Notes under the pieces: generated by a model
The model's input: the letters and a program-made list of their open reading frames with translations, nothing else
Databases searched by the model: none
What the model was told of the DNA's origin: nothing
Program-made: the position numbers and the translations under genes
Shown: positions 23,012 to 34,480 of the stretch, piece by piece
Numbering within the stretch: position 1 is the first letter of the stretch
Layout of the letters: each line of letters opens with the position of its first letter
DNA from: Nageia nagi
Lineage: Eukaryota; Pinophyta
DNA: 64,000 nt
Direction: 5' to 3'
Assembly (NCBI GenBank): GCA_050084985.1
Contig: JBITNC010000001.1
Coordinates: 56,234,001-56,298,000 of the forward strand

Positions 23012-24910
23012 ATGGTGTGGAAGCTCTTGTTCAACATCTTAGAGGCCTTAATTCCTCATCCTATCTTCATTGGTGAGGTAAAATACTTGAAGGTATAATT
23101 TCATCATTTCTTCCTTAAGTTATTTATTTATTTTCCTTATAAGTTACTAACATTGTTTAAATGTTAGTTGCAATATTGATGAGATTTTTTTTAAAAAGTA
23201 AATTGTTGTTACACATTTTTTAACTAATACTTTATGGTAGTTGCAATTATTTTTTGAGATAATTTCTTTTACCAAAGTATTTAGGATGTAAGAACAATTT
23301 ATTATTAGTCTCTATTTTTGACTATTTTTTTGTAATTTTTTTATTTATTTAAATAAATTCAAATACAAAAAAATTACAATTTTTTTCCTCACATTTGTAT
23401 TTATTTGATTAAGTTTATTATATATATATATATACTCAAAATGAGTTCTTGAAAGTAAATATAGAATTTTTTTTAGACAATATATATATATATATATATA
23501 TATACTATATATACAATAAAAACATGAAAGAATTTTTTTTAGCTTTAAGATATAAGAAAAATGTAAATATGTTATCTCAAAGATTTTTTTCGATTGATTT
23601 AAAAATTTTCTACTCAAGTTTTTTTTGTTTTTTTTTCATTGGTGAGGGCCCCCTCCACAAAAAAATTGGAAGTGCCTCCAAAAATTGACGTATGCCACTT
23701 TGGGTGGTGAGCACACTTTGTTGGCAGCCTACGCCACCCAACCACTTGTTTGGCAGCTCTTCCTCTAATCTCCTCCTCTTTAAACATGGCCCTCCATCGT
23801 GGCCCCACCTGACCCTCCACTGTGGCCTCTCCCCACCCTCCGTCATAGCCTCACCTTGACCTCCATGGTTCCCTCATTGCTCAGTTTCTCCCCTATGACC
23901 AACCGCTCATCGCTTTTCCTCCTCTTTGCATTTTTTTTTCTTGTGCATCTCCTTTTTTTTGCCTATCCCAAATAAAATGGGTTTAAAATATATATGATAG
24001 CTTATACTTGGTGGATGTTTACGAGGCATTTTTTTTAGTTGGTGGTTACTCATACGTTTTGTTTCTTCTACTAATGAATGGGTGTTCTTTCTAGTAAAAG
24101 TTTGACTAACTAAAGTGCTTTTACCATTATTTTTCATTAAAAGAATATGACTTGGAGTATTTTTTTTAAATGAATCTATTTGGAGTGCTTAGAGAAAAAT
24201 TTGCATTAAATGTATTGTCATTTCCTCTCAAGTACTATTTTTATTAAGTCAAAAAGCATAACGGCTTATTAAATTCTTACCTTGTTTACTTGGAGAAAAT
24301 CATGAAAGGGGTACCTTTTTTGGATATTATTATTATTTTATTAATCCTTTAAATTATTTCAATAGTAAATTTGTTTTACTTAGCTACAATTATTTTTTCC
24401 CTTGAAGTTTCAAGCTAATTTTTTTTTAAGTAGGCATGCTAAGGGGAACTATTTTATGCTCTAATCAAATTGCAATGTTTTTACTTACCTTGGTAAAAAT
24501 ACAATTTTTTAGTACTTAATGCAATTAAGACACTAGAGCAAAATTCTTAGCATTTTTTTTCTTTAGTTAAATTTCTTTTCTAAGGTAACCTAATAATGTT
24601 ATTTTTTAGTATCCGTTGAATGGAAAGCTTTTTACTTTTAAGTAAAAAGAGGGGGGGAATTTCTTATGAATTTTTTTACTTAAATTCTTTATACATGTGA
24701 TGCATGTTAATTACTTAGAATATTATTATGAATCTTTTACTTAATTTTTTTAAGTTATGGGAATGATGCATGTTTATGTCTCTCTAAGTATTTATATTTT
24801 TGATAAATTTATTATGCAAATTTATAAATAGACTTGTGCAAAATATGAACTTGTGTAAAGATATCCTTTAGGGGTTAGTAAACAAAAGCCATTGGACTCT
24901 TAGGTTCTAA
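23012..24910 (+). other. Leader of inner copia, first part
   Basis: Mostly AT-rich and noncoding. It contains TA microsatellites at about 23421-23436 and 23479-23504. A sharply C/G-richer patch at 23640-23930 has open frames on the minus strand (23610-23846, 23614-23820, 23907-24137) that look compositional rather than conserved. The patch may be a captured fragment. Confidence 0.5.
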
Positions 24911-24915
24911 GTTAT
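24911..24915 (+). other. Target duplication GTTAT, left copy
   Basis: GTTAT here and at 31587-31591 flank the youngest copia element, a perfect five-base match. Confidence 0.88.
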
Positions 24916-25151
24916 TATTGATCGAAGTACATCTTCATGGAATTAAGAAAATATTTATAGGCTGATATAGCCTTACAATAGTGTGGAGAGAAATCCTCTC
25001 CAAATCAACTAAAAAATGAAATATACTATACGTAAACAAGTCTACCTAGAGAATAGCAAGAAAGGTTTATCTAATCCTAATTCCTAGGCATAGTCACATT
25101 TGACCATGTTTATTAATAATCACAAACTATATATTAGCTATTAATCTAACA
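24916..25151 (-). repeat. 3' LTR of young copia
   Basis: Plus-strand edges are TATTGATCG and TCTAACA (TGTTAGA on the minus strand). It matches 31351-31586 almost completely. Confidence 0.93.
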
Positions 25152-26575
25152 TTCTCCCCCTTAAAGATGAGAGGGCTGACCAAGCAATCTCTCAACTTTA
25201 AAAATTGAGCTTTGGCAATGCCTTTAGTGAAGATATATGCAATGTTGTCCAGAGTACTGCAATGCTTTAGCTCAACAACTTTCTTGTCCACCATGTCTCG
25301 AATGAAGTGATATTTCATGTCAAAGTGTTTTGATCTTTTATGGTGGATTGGATTGTATGCCAACTGGATGGCACTCATGTTGTCACTGTATAGAATGGTA
25401 GGATCATTCTGTTGTTCACCAATCTCTTCAAGTATCTTTCGTAGCCATAAGACTTGGGTACTAGCATGTGTCACTGCTATGTACTCAGCCTCAGTAGATG
25501 ATAGAGCTACAACTGTCTGCTTTTTTGAACACCAAGAAATAAGCCCTGACCCAAGACTGAAACAATTTCCTGAAGTAGACTTTCTATCATCAATGTTACT
25601 TCCCCAATCACTGTCACTGAAACCAACCAACTTTGCAACATCTATTTTGTAGTAGTGAATCCCATAATCCACTGTACCTTTTACATACCTCAAGATTCTT
25701 TTAGCTGCTTGTAGATGAAGTTCTGATGGATCAGCCATATACCTTGAAACTAGGGAAACTGCATACTGAATATCTGGTCTTGTATTGGTGAGAAACATTA
25801 GACTTCCAACTATACTTATGTAATTTGTCTTGTCAACTTTTGATGCTCCATCTTCTTTGCATAACTGAATCCCATGTCCTATCAGAGTTGCAACTGGTGT
25901 GCACTTCTCCATAGCAAACTTCTTGAGCATCTCTTGAGCATACTTAAGTTGACAAATGAAGATCTCATTCTCCTTTTGATGTATTTCCATGCCTAGGAAA
26001 TAATGCATCAAGCCTAGATCTATCATCTCGAATTCTTACATCATAGAATTCTGGAAATCCTTATTCAATTTGTTACTACTACCCATGAATATAAGATCAT
26101 CCACATACAAACACACAATTAGGATATCTTTACCTTTGTTCATGTAGTACAGTGTCGGTTCACTTTTGCTTCTAGTGAAACCATATTTAGTGAAGTAACC
26201 ATCAATGCGAGAGTACCATGCCCTCGGAGCCTGTTTCAAACCATATAATGACTTCTTCAACTTTTAGACAAGGTTCTCCTTACCTTGTTCTACAAATCCT
26301 TGAGGTTGGTTCACATAAACTTCCTCATTCAAATATCCATTCAGAAATGCACTCTTAACATCCATATGCTGGATGTTCCATCCTTTATGAGCAGCCAATG
26401 AGAGTGCTAATCTGATGGTCTCTTGTCGAGTGACAGGAGCAAATGTTTCCTCATAGTAAAATCCATACTTTTGAGTAAAACCTTTTGCTACTAGTCTTGC
26501 TTTGTGTTTATCAATGCTTCCATCAGGTTTGAGTTTAGTCTTATAGAACCATTTGCAACCAACACATTTCTTGCC
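25127..26575 (-). pseudogene. Copia reverse transcriptase-RNase H
   Basis: RT is read in three pieces with stops between them. The piece upstream of 26260 carries the [10 protein letters not shown]-like and [10 protein letters not shown]-like regions. 26036-26260 carries SLYGLKQAPRAWY and the catalytic LYVDDLIFMGS. 25127-26026 carries the connection (LGLMHYFLGMEI) and RNase H: GFSDSDWGSNIDDRKSTSG, SSTEAEYIA, the SDNMSAI aspartate region and HKRSKHFDMKYHFIRD. Catalytic residues of both enzymes are present. The interruptions are a TAG just after the fingers region near 26275 and a stop near 26038, so the protein is not made whole. Confidence 0.92.
25153..25164 (-). other. Polypurine tract of young copia
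   Basis: TTTAAGGGGGAGA on the minus strand, one base from the 3' LTR. It is also translated as part of the pol C-terminus, because that frame runs on into the LTR and stops at 25127. Confidence 0.88.
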
Positions 26576-28347
26576 TTATGGAAGCTCAACTAGCTCCCAT
26601 GTGTCATTTTTGTTGATGGAGTTGATTTCTGCCTGCATAGCTTCCTGCCATATATCAGACTCACATGCCTGTTCAAAGCTAGAAGGCTCAAGCTTGACAT
26701 TGGACATAAGGGCGTAATGCACCACATCACCCTTAGGTTCTTGAGAATCATCATCTCCAAATAGGTGGATATTTTCAAGTCTTTCCAAGACATCATGCAT
26801 TTCACTAGCTTGGCTTCTAGTGTACCTTCTTTGAAAATTCGTATCCAACATTTGAGATGATGGATGATTCTTCTCAAGTCTCTTTCTCTTAGCACCTGAG
26901 ATAGGACTAGAATTCTCGACTGGCCCTGTAGTGTCGTGAGTAATATCCTCAAGATTGGTCTTTCCAGATGGCTGAACTTGAGATGTATTTTCATGATGAG
27001 ATCCATCATCAGTATACAACTTTTGATGACCCCAGACTCCCCCTTCATCGAAAATCACATCTCGAGAAATCACAACCTTATTTATGTGGGGATTATAGAG
27101 TCTATAGGCTTTTGTAGACTCACAGTATCCAAGGAAAATGCAAGCTTGACTTTTGGGATCAAGTTTTTATCTTTTCTCATCTGGAATATGTGCATATGCA
27201 AGACAACCAAAAACACGAAAGTGTTTGACATTTGGTTTCTTGCCATACCATCCCTCATAGGGAGTGATGCCATCTAAGCTGGAAGTAGGACACCGATTCA
27301 GAATGTACACACTGGTTCTGATAGCTTCAACCTAATACATATTACTGAGCCTTTTTGACTGTAGCATGGATCTGGTCATTTCAATAATGGTGCGATTTTT
27401 CCTTTCAGCCACACCATTTTGTTGAGGAGTGTAATAAGTGGTATATTGCCTTTTTATCCCAACATCCTTACAAAATTGTAGAAATTCCTTCGAGCAAAAT
27501 TCTCCTCCATTATCAGTTCTTAGGCATTTAACAAGAAAACCACTTTGTTTTTCTGAATCATTCTTGAAATCTTAAAAACATGTAAATGCTTGATCCTTAG
27601 TCTGCAAAAAATAGACCCAACATAGTCTGGTGAAATCATCAATAAATGTAAGAAAGTACCGATGATTACCCCAACTTTTGGTTTACATCAGCCCACAAAT
27701 GTCTGAATGGACCAACTGTAATGGATAACTAGCTCGCCATGCTTCATTTTTTGGAAACTTTGTACGTGCGTGCTTTCCCAAAGCACATCCTTCGCATACC
27801 TCCTCCTTCGGAGCTTGAACTTTTGGTAGTCCACAAACCATATTTTGTGAAGTTAACAACTTCAAACTGTCAAAGTTGAGATGACCATATCGCAAGTGCC
27901 AAAGTACACTTGGATTCTCAATGGTTACATTAGCCAGTTGGGCATTATTATGTTCTCCAAATTTTAGAGGAAATAATCTATTTTTGGTCATAGATACAGT
28001 AGTAACAACTCTATTACCATTATTTTTATCAAAAATGACACAAGCGCCATCTTCAAAAATAAGTTTATAATTTTTTTCTATCATTTGTCCTACACTAAGC
28101 AAATTATGCTTGAGATGTGGAGTGTAATAGATGTCATGTACCTTTTTGATGCCTTCCTTGGTTGGTACCTCCATGGCGCCCATGCCTGCAACTTGAAGCT
28201 CTTTGTCATCTCCCAATCTGATTGTGACTTATAAGAGGAATCTACCTTGGAAAATAGTTCCTTCTTCCCAGTCATATGATTTGAGCAACCCGTATCCAAA
28301 ATCCAAGTATTGAGATTTTGATGTGATTGGTCATAGGTGAGAAACAA
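26576..28347 (-). pseudogene. Copia protease-integrase
   Basis: The protease signature WILDTGCSNHMTG (about 28285-28325) has an intact D-T-G triad. The GAG-pre-integrase zinc finger follows at about 27760-27900 (WHLRYGHLNFDSL, then CEGCALGKHART; H..H..C..C). The integrase core spans about 27080-27760; it contains a region where GGEF-like and QQNG motifs read across stops, and a frame at 27082-27273 around the core's C-terminal end. 26576-27073 gives the integrase C-terminus (SRDVIFDEGGVW) and the linker to RT (EPSSFEQA, then WQEAMQAEINSI). Stops near 27660 and 27545 break it. Confidence 0.88.
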
Positions 28348-28399
28348 ATTTGAAGATGAGGCTGCTTCCTCTTCTCCAAAATTTGCATTGGATTTCCCT

Positions 28400-29286
28400 T
28401 CATTGGATGCTTTCAGTCAGCATTCTCGAGCATAGTGACCAAGTTTGTGACAATAATGACATTCTTTGTTAGATTTGTCACCTCCTCTTCCTCTGAATGA
28501 TTGTCCTTCTCGGTTACCACTTTGATTACCACCTGCTCCTCGGCCAGGTGCTTGGGATCCTCCCCCTCGAGATTGACCACCTCCACGGGATCTACCTCCT
28601 CTACCTCGTTTCTTACCTCTGCCTTAACCTCGTCCTTGGGTTGAAAAAGCTTTATCCTCACCCCCAAAGGGTGAAGGATCTTCCAGTCGTTCCTCATGAG
28701 ATGTCAAGGAACCGATTAGTGCATCAAAAGTGAGGGTAGAAAGATCTTTCGACTCCTTAATGATGATTGCAATATTGTTCCATTTTCAAGGAAGTGTTCT
28801 CAACACTTTCTTCATAACAACTTCTGGCTTCACTTCCTCACCAAGTGTTTCCATTTGATCAATAATTACTTTGACTCGAACACAATAGTCACCAACTGCC
28901 TCATCCTCCTTCATTCTCAGATTTTCAAATTCCCTTTTGAACATCTGAAGCCTCACTTGTTTTACTTGTGTGTTACCTTGATAAGCATCCTTTAATGCTT
29001 TCCATGCTTGAAGAGCAGTCGTACATGAAGCAATCCTAGGAAACAAGTTTTCTGCCAAGGCTGATTGAATATGTGATAGGGCTAACGAGTCCTTTTTTTG
29101 ATCCTCCTCTTTTACTTTTCTTGCAGCTTCATTCAAGATAGACCAATCAGCTGGCTCAGTGTAGCCCGTGTCTACAATATTCCATAGTCCCTTTCCAATG
29201 AGTAATGTCTTCATCCGAATTGACCAATACTCATATTTTGTACCATTAAACTCCGGAATGGGCAAAGAATTATTAACACTAGTCAT
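28400..29286 (-). pseudogene. Copia gag with zinc knuckle
   Basis: Starts at 29286 (ATG): an NGTKYEYWSIRMKTLL motif, then WKALKDAYQGN and EDEAVGDYCVRV, typical of the UBN2/DUF4219 copia gag. The 166-codon frame stops at 28786. After a shift the protein continues into a Gly/Arg-rich stretch (about 28490-28620) and a CHYCHKLGHYAREC zinc knuckle (about 28424-28465), followed at once by a TGA where protease should begin. The 94-codon frame at 28413-28697 is a shadow of this Gly/Arg-rich part. Confidence 0.88.
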
Positions 29287-31337
29287 TGTGTTAAAATAAA
29301 ATTTTATTTATAGCTTTTGATGATGCTAAAATAAACAATAGATAGATATTATAGACAAATCATGCGCTATATCTCCCAGGGTACACTATAACCAAAGTTA
29401 TCACCTTCAGAGGATTGCTCTTCTCTATCAGCTACGTACGGAATCTCCTTGTCACTATCTCTAACAATGATAGTTTCTGATGGTTGAGGAGTAGGAGTAT
29501 AGTCATCACTATCACTGATAATGATCAACTCAGGTTCCACTGGCGTTGGAAAAAACACTTCCATAGATTCAGATTGCGCAATGTTGATAGGTTCCTCGGG
29601 AACGTAGTCTGGATCCTTAGTGTCATTTGGAGTATAACCACTATCAAATGAATCTTCTTCTTCTGTGTCTCCCTTGTAACCCTCATTGATAGTCTGGCAC
29701 TAGATTACGTATTATTTAACTATTTCAAAAGTTGTATCAATACCATACACTCGAACTTCCTCGTCAAACAATTCTGGAGATGCATTGTCTACAAGATATT
29801 TTAATGCAGCGAAACACCCATTAGCTCTTATCATGTCATGATTACAAAACATAAACTTCTTTTTGCTGGTAGATATGTTATGCGATAGCAAATCTCCTTC
29901 ACCTGTCTTCTCATGTAGGTACAAACAAACAAACACAGTCTACTCTACTCTTTTGCGCAACTCTTAATCATACGATCCTATCTTTTTGGATGGATAAAAC
30001 AGCCAGCACTCCACATGCTACTAACTCTACACAGCAATAAATAGCAATAGCAAAAAATAGCAATAAGTTCCACGAAGACTGTCTTCCTCTGATTAGGTTG
30101 CAAAAGCTATGGCTTTTCTTTACAGAATTGATATTGTTTTAAAATATCAAACAACAACATTCTTCTGGTCTTTGTAACAGACTTGGGCTTCTTTTAACAA
30201 GTATTAGCACTATTCCACCATATACAAAGAATAGCAGTAGCAGTCCTCACTGCCTTTTATCTCTCTTTCCTTCAAAAGTGAGTCCTTTGCATGTGCGGGC
30301 TTCTCCTTTCTATGTTGGTTGGAAGCAATTCTTTATCTATAGCCTCCACGTTATGCTGCTACAGCCTCCAAGTTATTCTACAGAAGAATAATTCTCTATT
30401 GAATGTAGTAGAGAAGTAATTCTTTATTGATAGCCCAGCATCCTCAGCTTCCTCTTGCGTAATGAGTAACACGTCTAACCAGATCAATTAACATTTCCTA
30501 GCAAGCTGTGTGTTGGCAAGCGGCTCCAGACTCCTAGACAGGCTTTCTTCTCACCTCATCCTTTGGCTGTGTGCTTTTCAATATGATGGCTATTCTCCTC
30601 TGCACCTCCTTTGTAGTCTACGTTATGCAACAAAGGTGATCTTTGATAGTCTCTGCCTCTTTTCACAGTATATAAAAAAAACACAATAGCAGCACCACGT
30701 CTAATGGTAGGTTTGTGACATTGACAGAGCTGATGGTCTTCAAACTGGGTAAGCTTCTAACATTTTTTTATGCTAGCAGCAGAACGTCTCTAATGTGGCA
30801 GTCTTATTAGCTATCAACAGTAGATAACAATCAGATCAATTTATCTGACAAATAGTAACACGTCCAGATTGATCAACAACACAACGAGTAGCAGGTCAAT
30901 CATGCCCAAGTCACAACAAATAGTAATAAACAAACACTGTATCCATAGCTCCTTATAGCTTCAATAGTAGCACATTCGATAGCATTTTCCATGTTGGTAG
31001 TCTCCCTACATTGTAGATCTCCTTACACACTGAGTTAGCTCCACCTTACTTTCTCCTCATCACGTCTTGTCCACAGAGTCACCATCGCGGGCTTCTTTAG
31101 GCTTTCCTCAATAACCAAACCAATAGTAGATTAAACTACAGCAGATCACGTCACATTTTTTGCAAGCGTAATTAATAAATAACATCAGCAGTTCAGTTGC
31201 ACCCAGGAAACTACAAACAGATCTCATGTCTCCTTTTCAACCTTTCTTAACAGGGAAGCAATGGCTTATTACTTCCTCCATAAGACTCCTCAGAAAACTA
31301 TTGCACAGGTGTATAATTCCTAGCAATGAATCTTCTT
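29287..31337 (-). other. Long leader of young copia
   Basis: About 2.05 kb between the PBS and the gag start, unusually long for copia. The half near the LTR (29940-31337) is noncoding, of mixed composition, with repeated TAGCA/AGCAAT-type words. The half near gag holds the extra frame described at 29367-29940. Confidence 0.7.
29367..29940 (-). pseudogene. Unrecognised extra frame in copia leader
   Basis: Two open stretches (29712-29936, and 29367 up to about 29699) lie in the same frame, separated only by two stop codons four codons apart, giving about 190 codons in total. The first part reads globular (CFAALKYLVDNASPELFDEE, then VRVYGIDTTFEI). The second is acidic and rich in Pro, Ser, Thr, Glu and Asp (SDSDDYTPTPQPS), with a disordered, PEST-like look. 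It lies 80 bp upstream of gag in the same sense. No family was recognised. It could be a captured host exon or an extra element-encoded protein. Confidence 0.5.
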
Positions 31338-31350
31338 GGCTCTGATACCA
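31338..31350 (-). other. Primer-binding site, exact tRNA-iMet type
   Basis: TGGTATCAGAGCC on the minus strand, directly adjoining the 5' LTR. Confidence 0.93.
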
Positions 31351-31586
31351 TATTGACCGAAGTACATCTTCATGGAATTAAGAAAATATTTATAAGCTGA
31401 TATAGCCTTACAATAGTGTGTAGAGAAATCCTCTCCAAATCAACTAAAAAATGAAATATACTATACATAAACAAGTCTACCTAGAGAATAGCAAGAAAGG
31501 TTTATCTAATCCTAATTCCTAGGCATAGTCACGTTTGACCATGTTTATTAATAATCACAAACTATATATTAGCTATTAATCTAACA
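31351..31586 (-). repeat. 5' LTR of young copia
   Basis: Partner of 24916-25151. Differences seen are GACCG/GATCG, AAGCTG/AGGCTG, TGTGTAG/TGTGGAG, ATACAT/ATACGT and CACGTT/CACATT, all single bases. Confidence 0.93.
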
Positions 31587-32375
31587 GTTATGAATGGATG
31601 ATATTTAATTTATGCATTTTACTTTGCATCTTTGATTTATTTACATATGTAAAAATTGCAAACATTGAAATGTGCAACGTCTTAAAATAAATACATTCAC
31701 ACGTATATTTCACAACATGATTTGTTTGGGGAGCCATGAGGTGAGGACAAGGCAGATTGAAGCCTCCAATTTGATGGTCCAAATGGTGAAAATTTTATAC
31801 TTCTTAATTTCCTCTAATTCCTATGTTATTATGGATATAACTCCAATAGGTGGACAGGCATGTGCGTAGTGATACCACGTGTTCATACATTCATTTAGGG
31901 ATTATCCTAATAACCTAAGAAGACAACTTAAAAACTAATCAACATTAATAATTTGGCCAATCCAACATACATCATAACCTTGGAAAATAGTTGGTACTCC
32001 TTCTTGTGAGAGTATATTACTTTTCAAGGAGAATTGGTTGAGAATTAGTAGTACTTGGACTCCACCTTACAAGCATTCAGGTGAACGCCTAATTTTATAC
32101 AAGAAAATAAGCTTCAAATTTATCACTCTATAATTATGGCACTTAGTGTTGACAAAATGTTGGATACATGGGATGTATTATGAGTTTCTATTATAAACAT
32201 TTGTATATGTGAACTTTGTTTAACAATTTAATGTCCTCTTTTAATAAATGTAACATGTATGATTGATTTACTTGAATAAATCTAAAACATGTATGGATGA
32301 TTAAAACTTTATTTTAGAACACATGCTTACAAAGGTTAATACTTTCACATTCTTGTGTAGCAAATGGGATACACC
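31587..32375 (+). other. Leader of inner copia, second part
   Basis: Noncoding continuation of the leader from 24910, starting with the second GTTAT copy. A 65-codon plus frame at 31672-31869 shows no homology that I recognise. Confidence 0.55.
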
Positions 32376-33230
32376 TTCTTACCCAAACACATTCTCGATG
32401 GTTCCAACTTTGGTATTTGAGAACCTTAGATAAGAGTTGAATTACAAGTAAGAAAACTTTGGAAAATAGTTAATGAGAACCTTGTTGCTCCTACAGATGA
32501 GAAGGCACTTGAGGCATACAACACAAAGAATGAGTTGGCAACCTTCATGATTTTTCATGTAGTATCAGATGAAGTGCTCTTTATGATTTCATCATTAACC
32601 TCAATAAAGGAAGCTTAGGATAAGCTCAAGAAAATTTACCTTAGATCTAAGTTTTCAAGAAGGTTCACTATTCTTCAAAAGTTTCTTCAATCTCATTAAA
32701 GGGAAGATGAAAATGTTTCCATTTACTTGAACAAAATCATTAACCTTAGGACCCAACTTATTACTTATGGATGCAATTGGATCTATGATGAGTTCATGGT
32801 TTTCATCATCCTCCAAAACTTTTTTTCAAAGTTTAGTGACTTTGTGACTGTAATTCAGACTAGGCTTGATGAAGAAGAAGAAGTCTTCTCCTTTGAGAAC
32901 CTTTCTAGGCTCCTTTTGAAGCATAAAGAAACTCTTAACAAAAAGGTGTTGATTTCTTATTAAAAAAAATAATGTTACTTTAGGAGCAACCAAAACTCCT
33001 TTCAAGAAGTTCAATCATCATAAAAAATCTTACCTTTACTCTTCTAAGAAGTTTGAGAAAAGGGGCAACAATAATGGAAATAATAATAGTAGCTACTTTG
33101 AGAAAAGATATGGAAAAAGCAAAGTAAGAAAACCAAATTCTAAGGTAAAGTTTGATAGAAATTGTAAATTTTATGGTATCCATGGTCATAAAGAATTTGA
33201 TTGCTACAAAAAGAAAAGAACAAGGGTAAT
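32376..33230 (+). pseudogene. Copia gag of inner element
   Basis: Reads HILDGSNFGI, then RKLWKIVNENLVAP, an AYNTKNELATFMIF stretch, YLNKIINLRTQLITYG and RLDEEEEVFSFENLSRLLLKH, a copia gag. The last piece is open at 32727-32963. The nucleocapsid part has NCKFYGIHGHKEFDC near 33160-33205, a zinc knuckle in which the second cysteine is missing. Stops occur at about 32410, 32620 and 32963. Confidence 0.82.
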
Positions 33231-33560
33231 AGAAATGTAAACAACTTTAAAAGAAAGAATAATATAAAAGTTGAACTTATTGTTAGGCTCTACTCTATGA
33301 CTCACTCTTTCTCGTTTGATTGGATTGTTGACTCTGGTTGCATTAATCACCTTTGCTTTGAAAATGATAAGTTTGAAAAATTTCATAAGTATAGAAAAGA
33401 TGCAATTGTGATAGGTGATAATTAAATCCTTAAATTCTAAGGAATTAAAAGTGTGTTGATTCATGGAAAGGTTCTTAAAAATGTACTCTATGTTCCTCAA
33501 CTTAAGATGAACATTCTTTCCATGATTCAAGTTGCAAAACAAGGGTACTAATTTGATTTT
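33231..33560 (+). pseudogene. Copia protease of inner element
   Basis: WIVDSGCINHLCFEND at about 33322-33370 carries an intact D-S-G triad. It is followed by IVIGDN, a stop, and GIKSVLIHGKVLKNVLYVPQ-like sequence, the usual copia protease C-terminal strand. Confidence 0.82.
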
Positions 33561-34480
33561 TGACTAACACTCTTGGTGTATTAAGAAGGGAATTACCACA
33601 TTGGTTAAAGGATTAGTAAAAGATGATCTTTACATTATGAATCAAGTTTCAACAAAGATATTTTTTGCTACAAGTGTGTGCTCTTGAAGAAATCTTTGGC
33701 ACCATCATTTAAGGCTCCTTAACCATAAGAGTATCCAAGTTATAAAGACCAAGAACTTGTAAAGGTTTTCCTTTAATTTCACCTTCAATTGGTCTATGTG
33801 AGAAGTGCATCCTAGGTAATATAAATAAATAAAGATTTGAAAAAGATAAGGCAACTAGGGCATCTCATCCTCTTCAACTTATGCGTTTATATTTGATGGG
33901 TTCATTTCAATCTAATTCACTTAGGGGAGCATCTTATGTTTTGACCTTCATCAATGAATTCAATAGGATGACTTTTGCTATCTACTAGAGCACAAGGATC
34001 AAATTTTAAGAGTTTTAAGAATTTCAAAGGTTTAGTTGAAAATCAGATTGACTTTAAAATCAATATGTTGAGATCAAATAATAGGAGAGAATATAACAAC
34101 AATGAGTTCAATGTCTATTGTTCTAAGTATGAAATCAAAAGATAATTTATGATTCCTTACACTCCTAAAAAAAATGATTTTCCCAAAGGAAAAATAAGAT
34201 AATTATGGAGATGGTTAGATGCATGTTGGATAATATTTCTAATTTCTTATGGGGTGAAGTTGTGAACACTGCTATTTACACCTTGAATAGGTGTTCCACA
34301 AAAGTCGTTTAAAGTAAAACTCCTTTTGAGGCATGGTGAGGAATAAAACATAACATTTCTCACCTTAAGGTGTCTAGTTGTGAAGCATTCTCCTACATTA
34401 TCTTTGAGAAAAGGAAAACATTAAAAAAAAAGTTTAAAAGTGCATCTTTTGGGTTATAACAATCAGCATAGAGGCTACAA
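33561..34480 (+). pseudogene. Copia integrase of inner element
   Basis: The GAG-pre-integrase finger is near 33690-33830 (WHHHLRLLNHKSIQV, then CEKCILG). Core motifs are LTFINEFNRMTF near 33942-33980, a GGEY-like RREYNNNEF near 34085-34110 (first G changed to R), and TPFEAW near 34320. The frame is broken repeatedly. The site homologous to 34479-34483 is where the inner element itself entered the outer copy. Confidence 0.8.

Larger units (their letters stand above)
24916..31586 (-). mobile_element. Young copia element nested in the leader
   Basis: A 6,671-bp element with 236-bp LTRs differing at about five positions by eye, a perfect GTTAT duplication, an exact tRNA-iMet PBS and a clear polypurine tract. 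Minus-strand order is long leader with an extra frame, gag, protease, integrase, RT, RNase H. The coding region is largely open but broken by a few stops. It is the innermost and, by LTR similarity, the youngest element in the nest. Confidence 0.95.

Noticed and set aside
23345-23846. Overlapping frames in both directions as coding genes
   Set aside because: They follow TA microsatellites and a C-rich patch; both strands are open and none shows a conserved motif.
25317-25652. Plus-strand 111-codon frame
   Set aside because: Antisense shadow of the well-conserved copia RNase H.
28413-28733. Frames 28413-28697 (minus) and 28497-28733 (plus) as genes
   Set aside because: They are out-of-frame readings of the Gly/Arg-rich gag and zinc-knuckle region.
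32826-33542. Minus-strand frames opposite inner gag and protease
   Set aside because: Antisense shadows of gag and protease; no independent motif.
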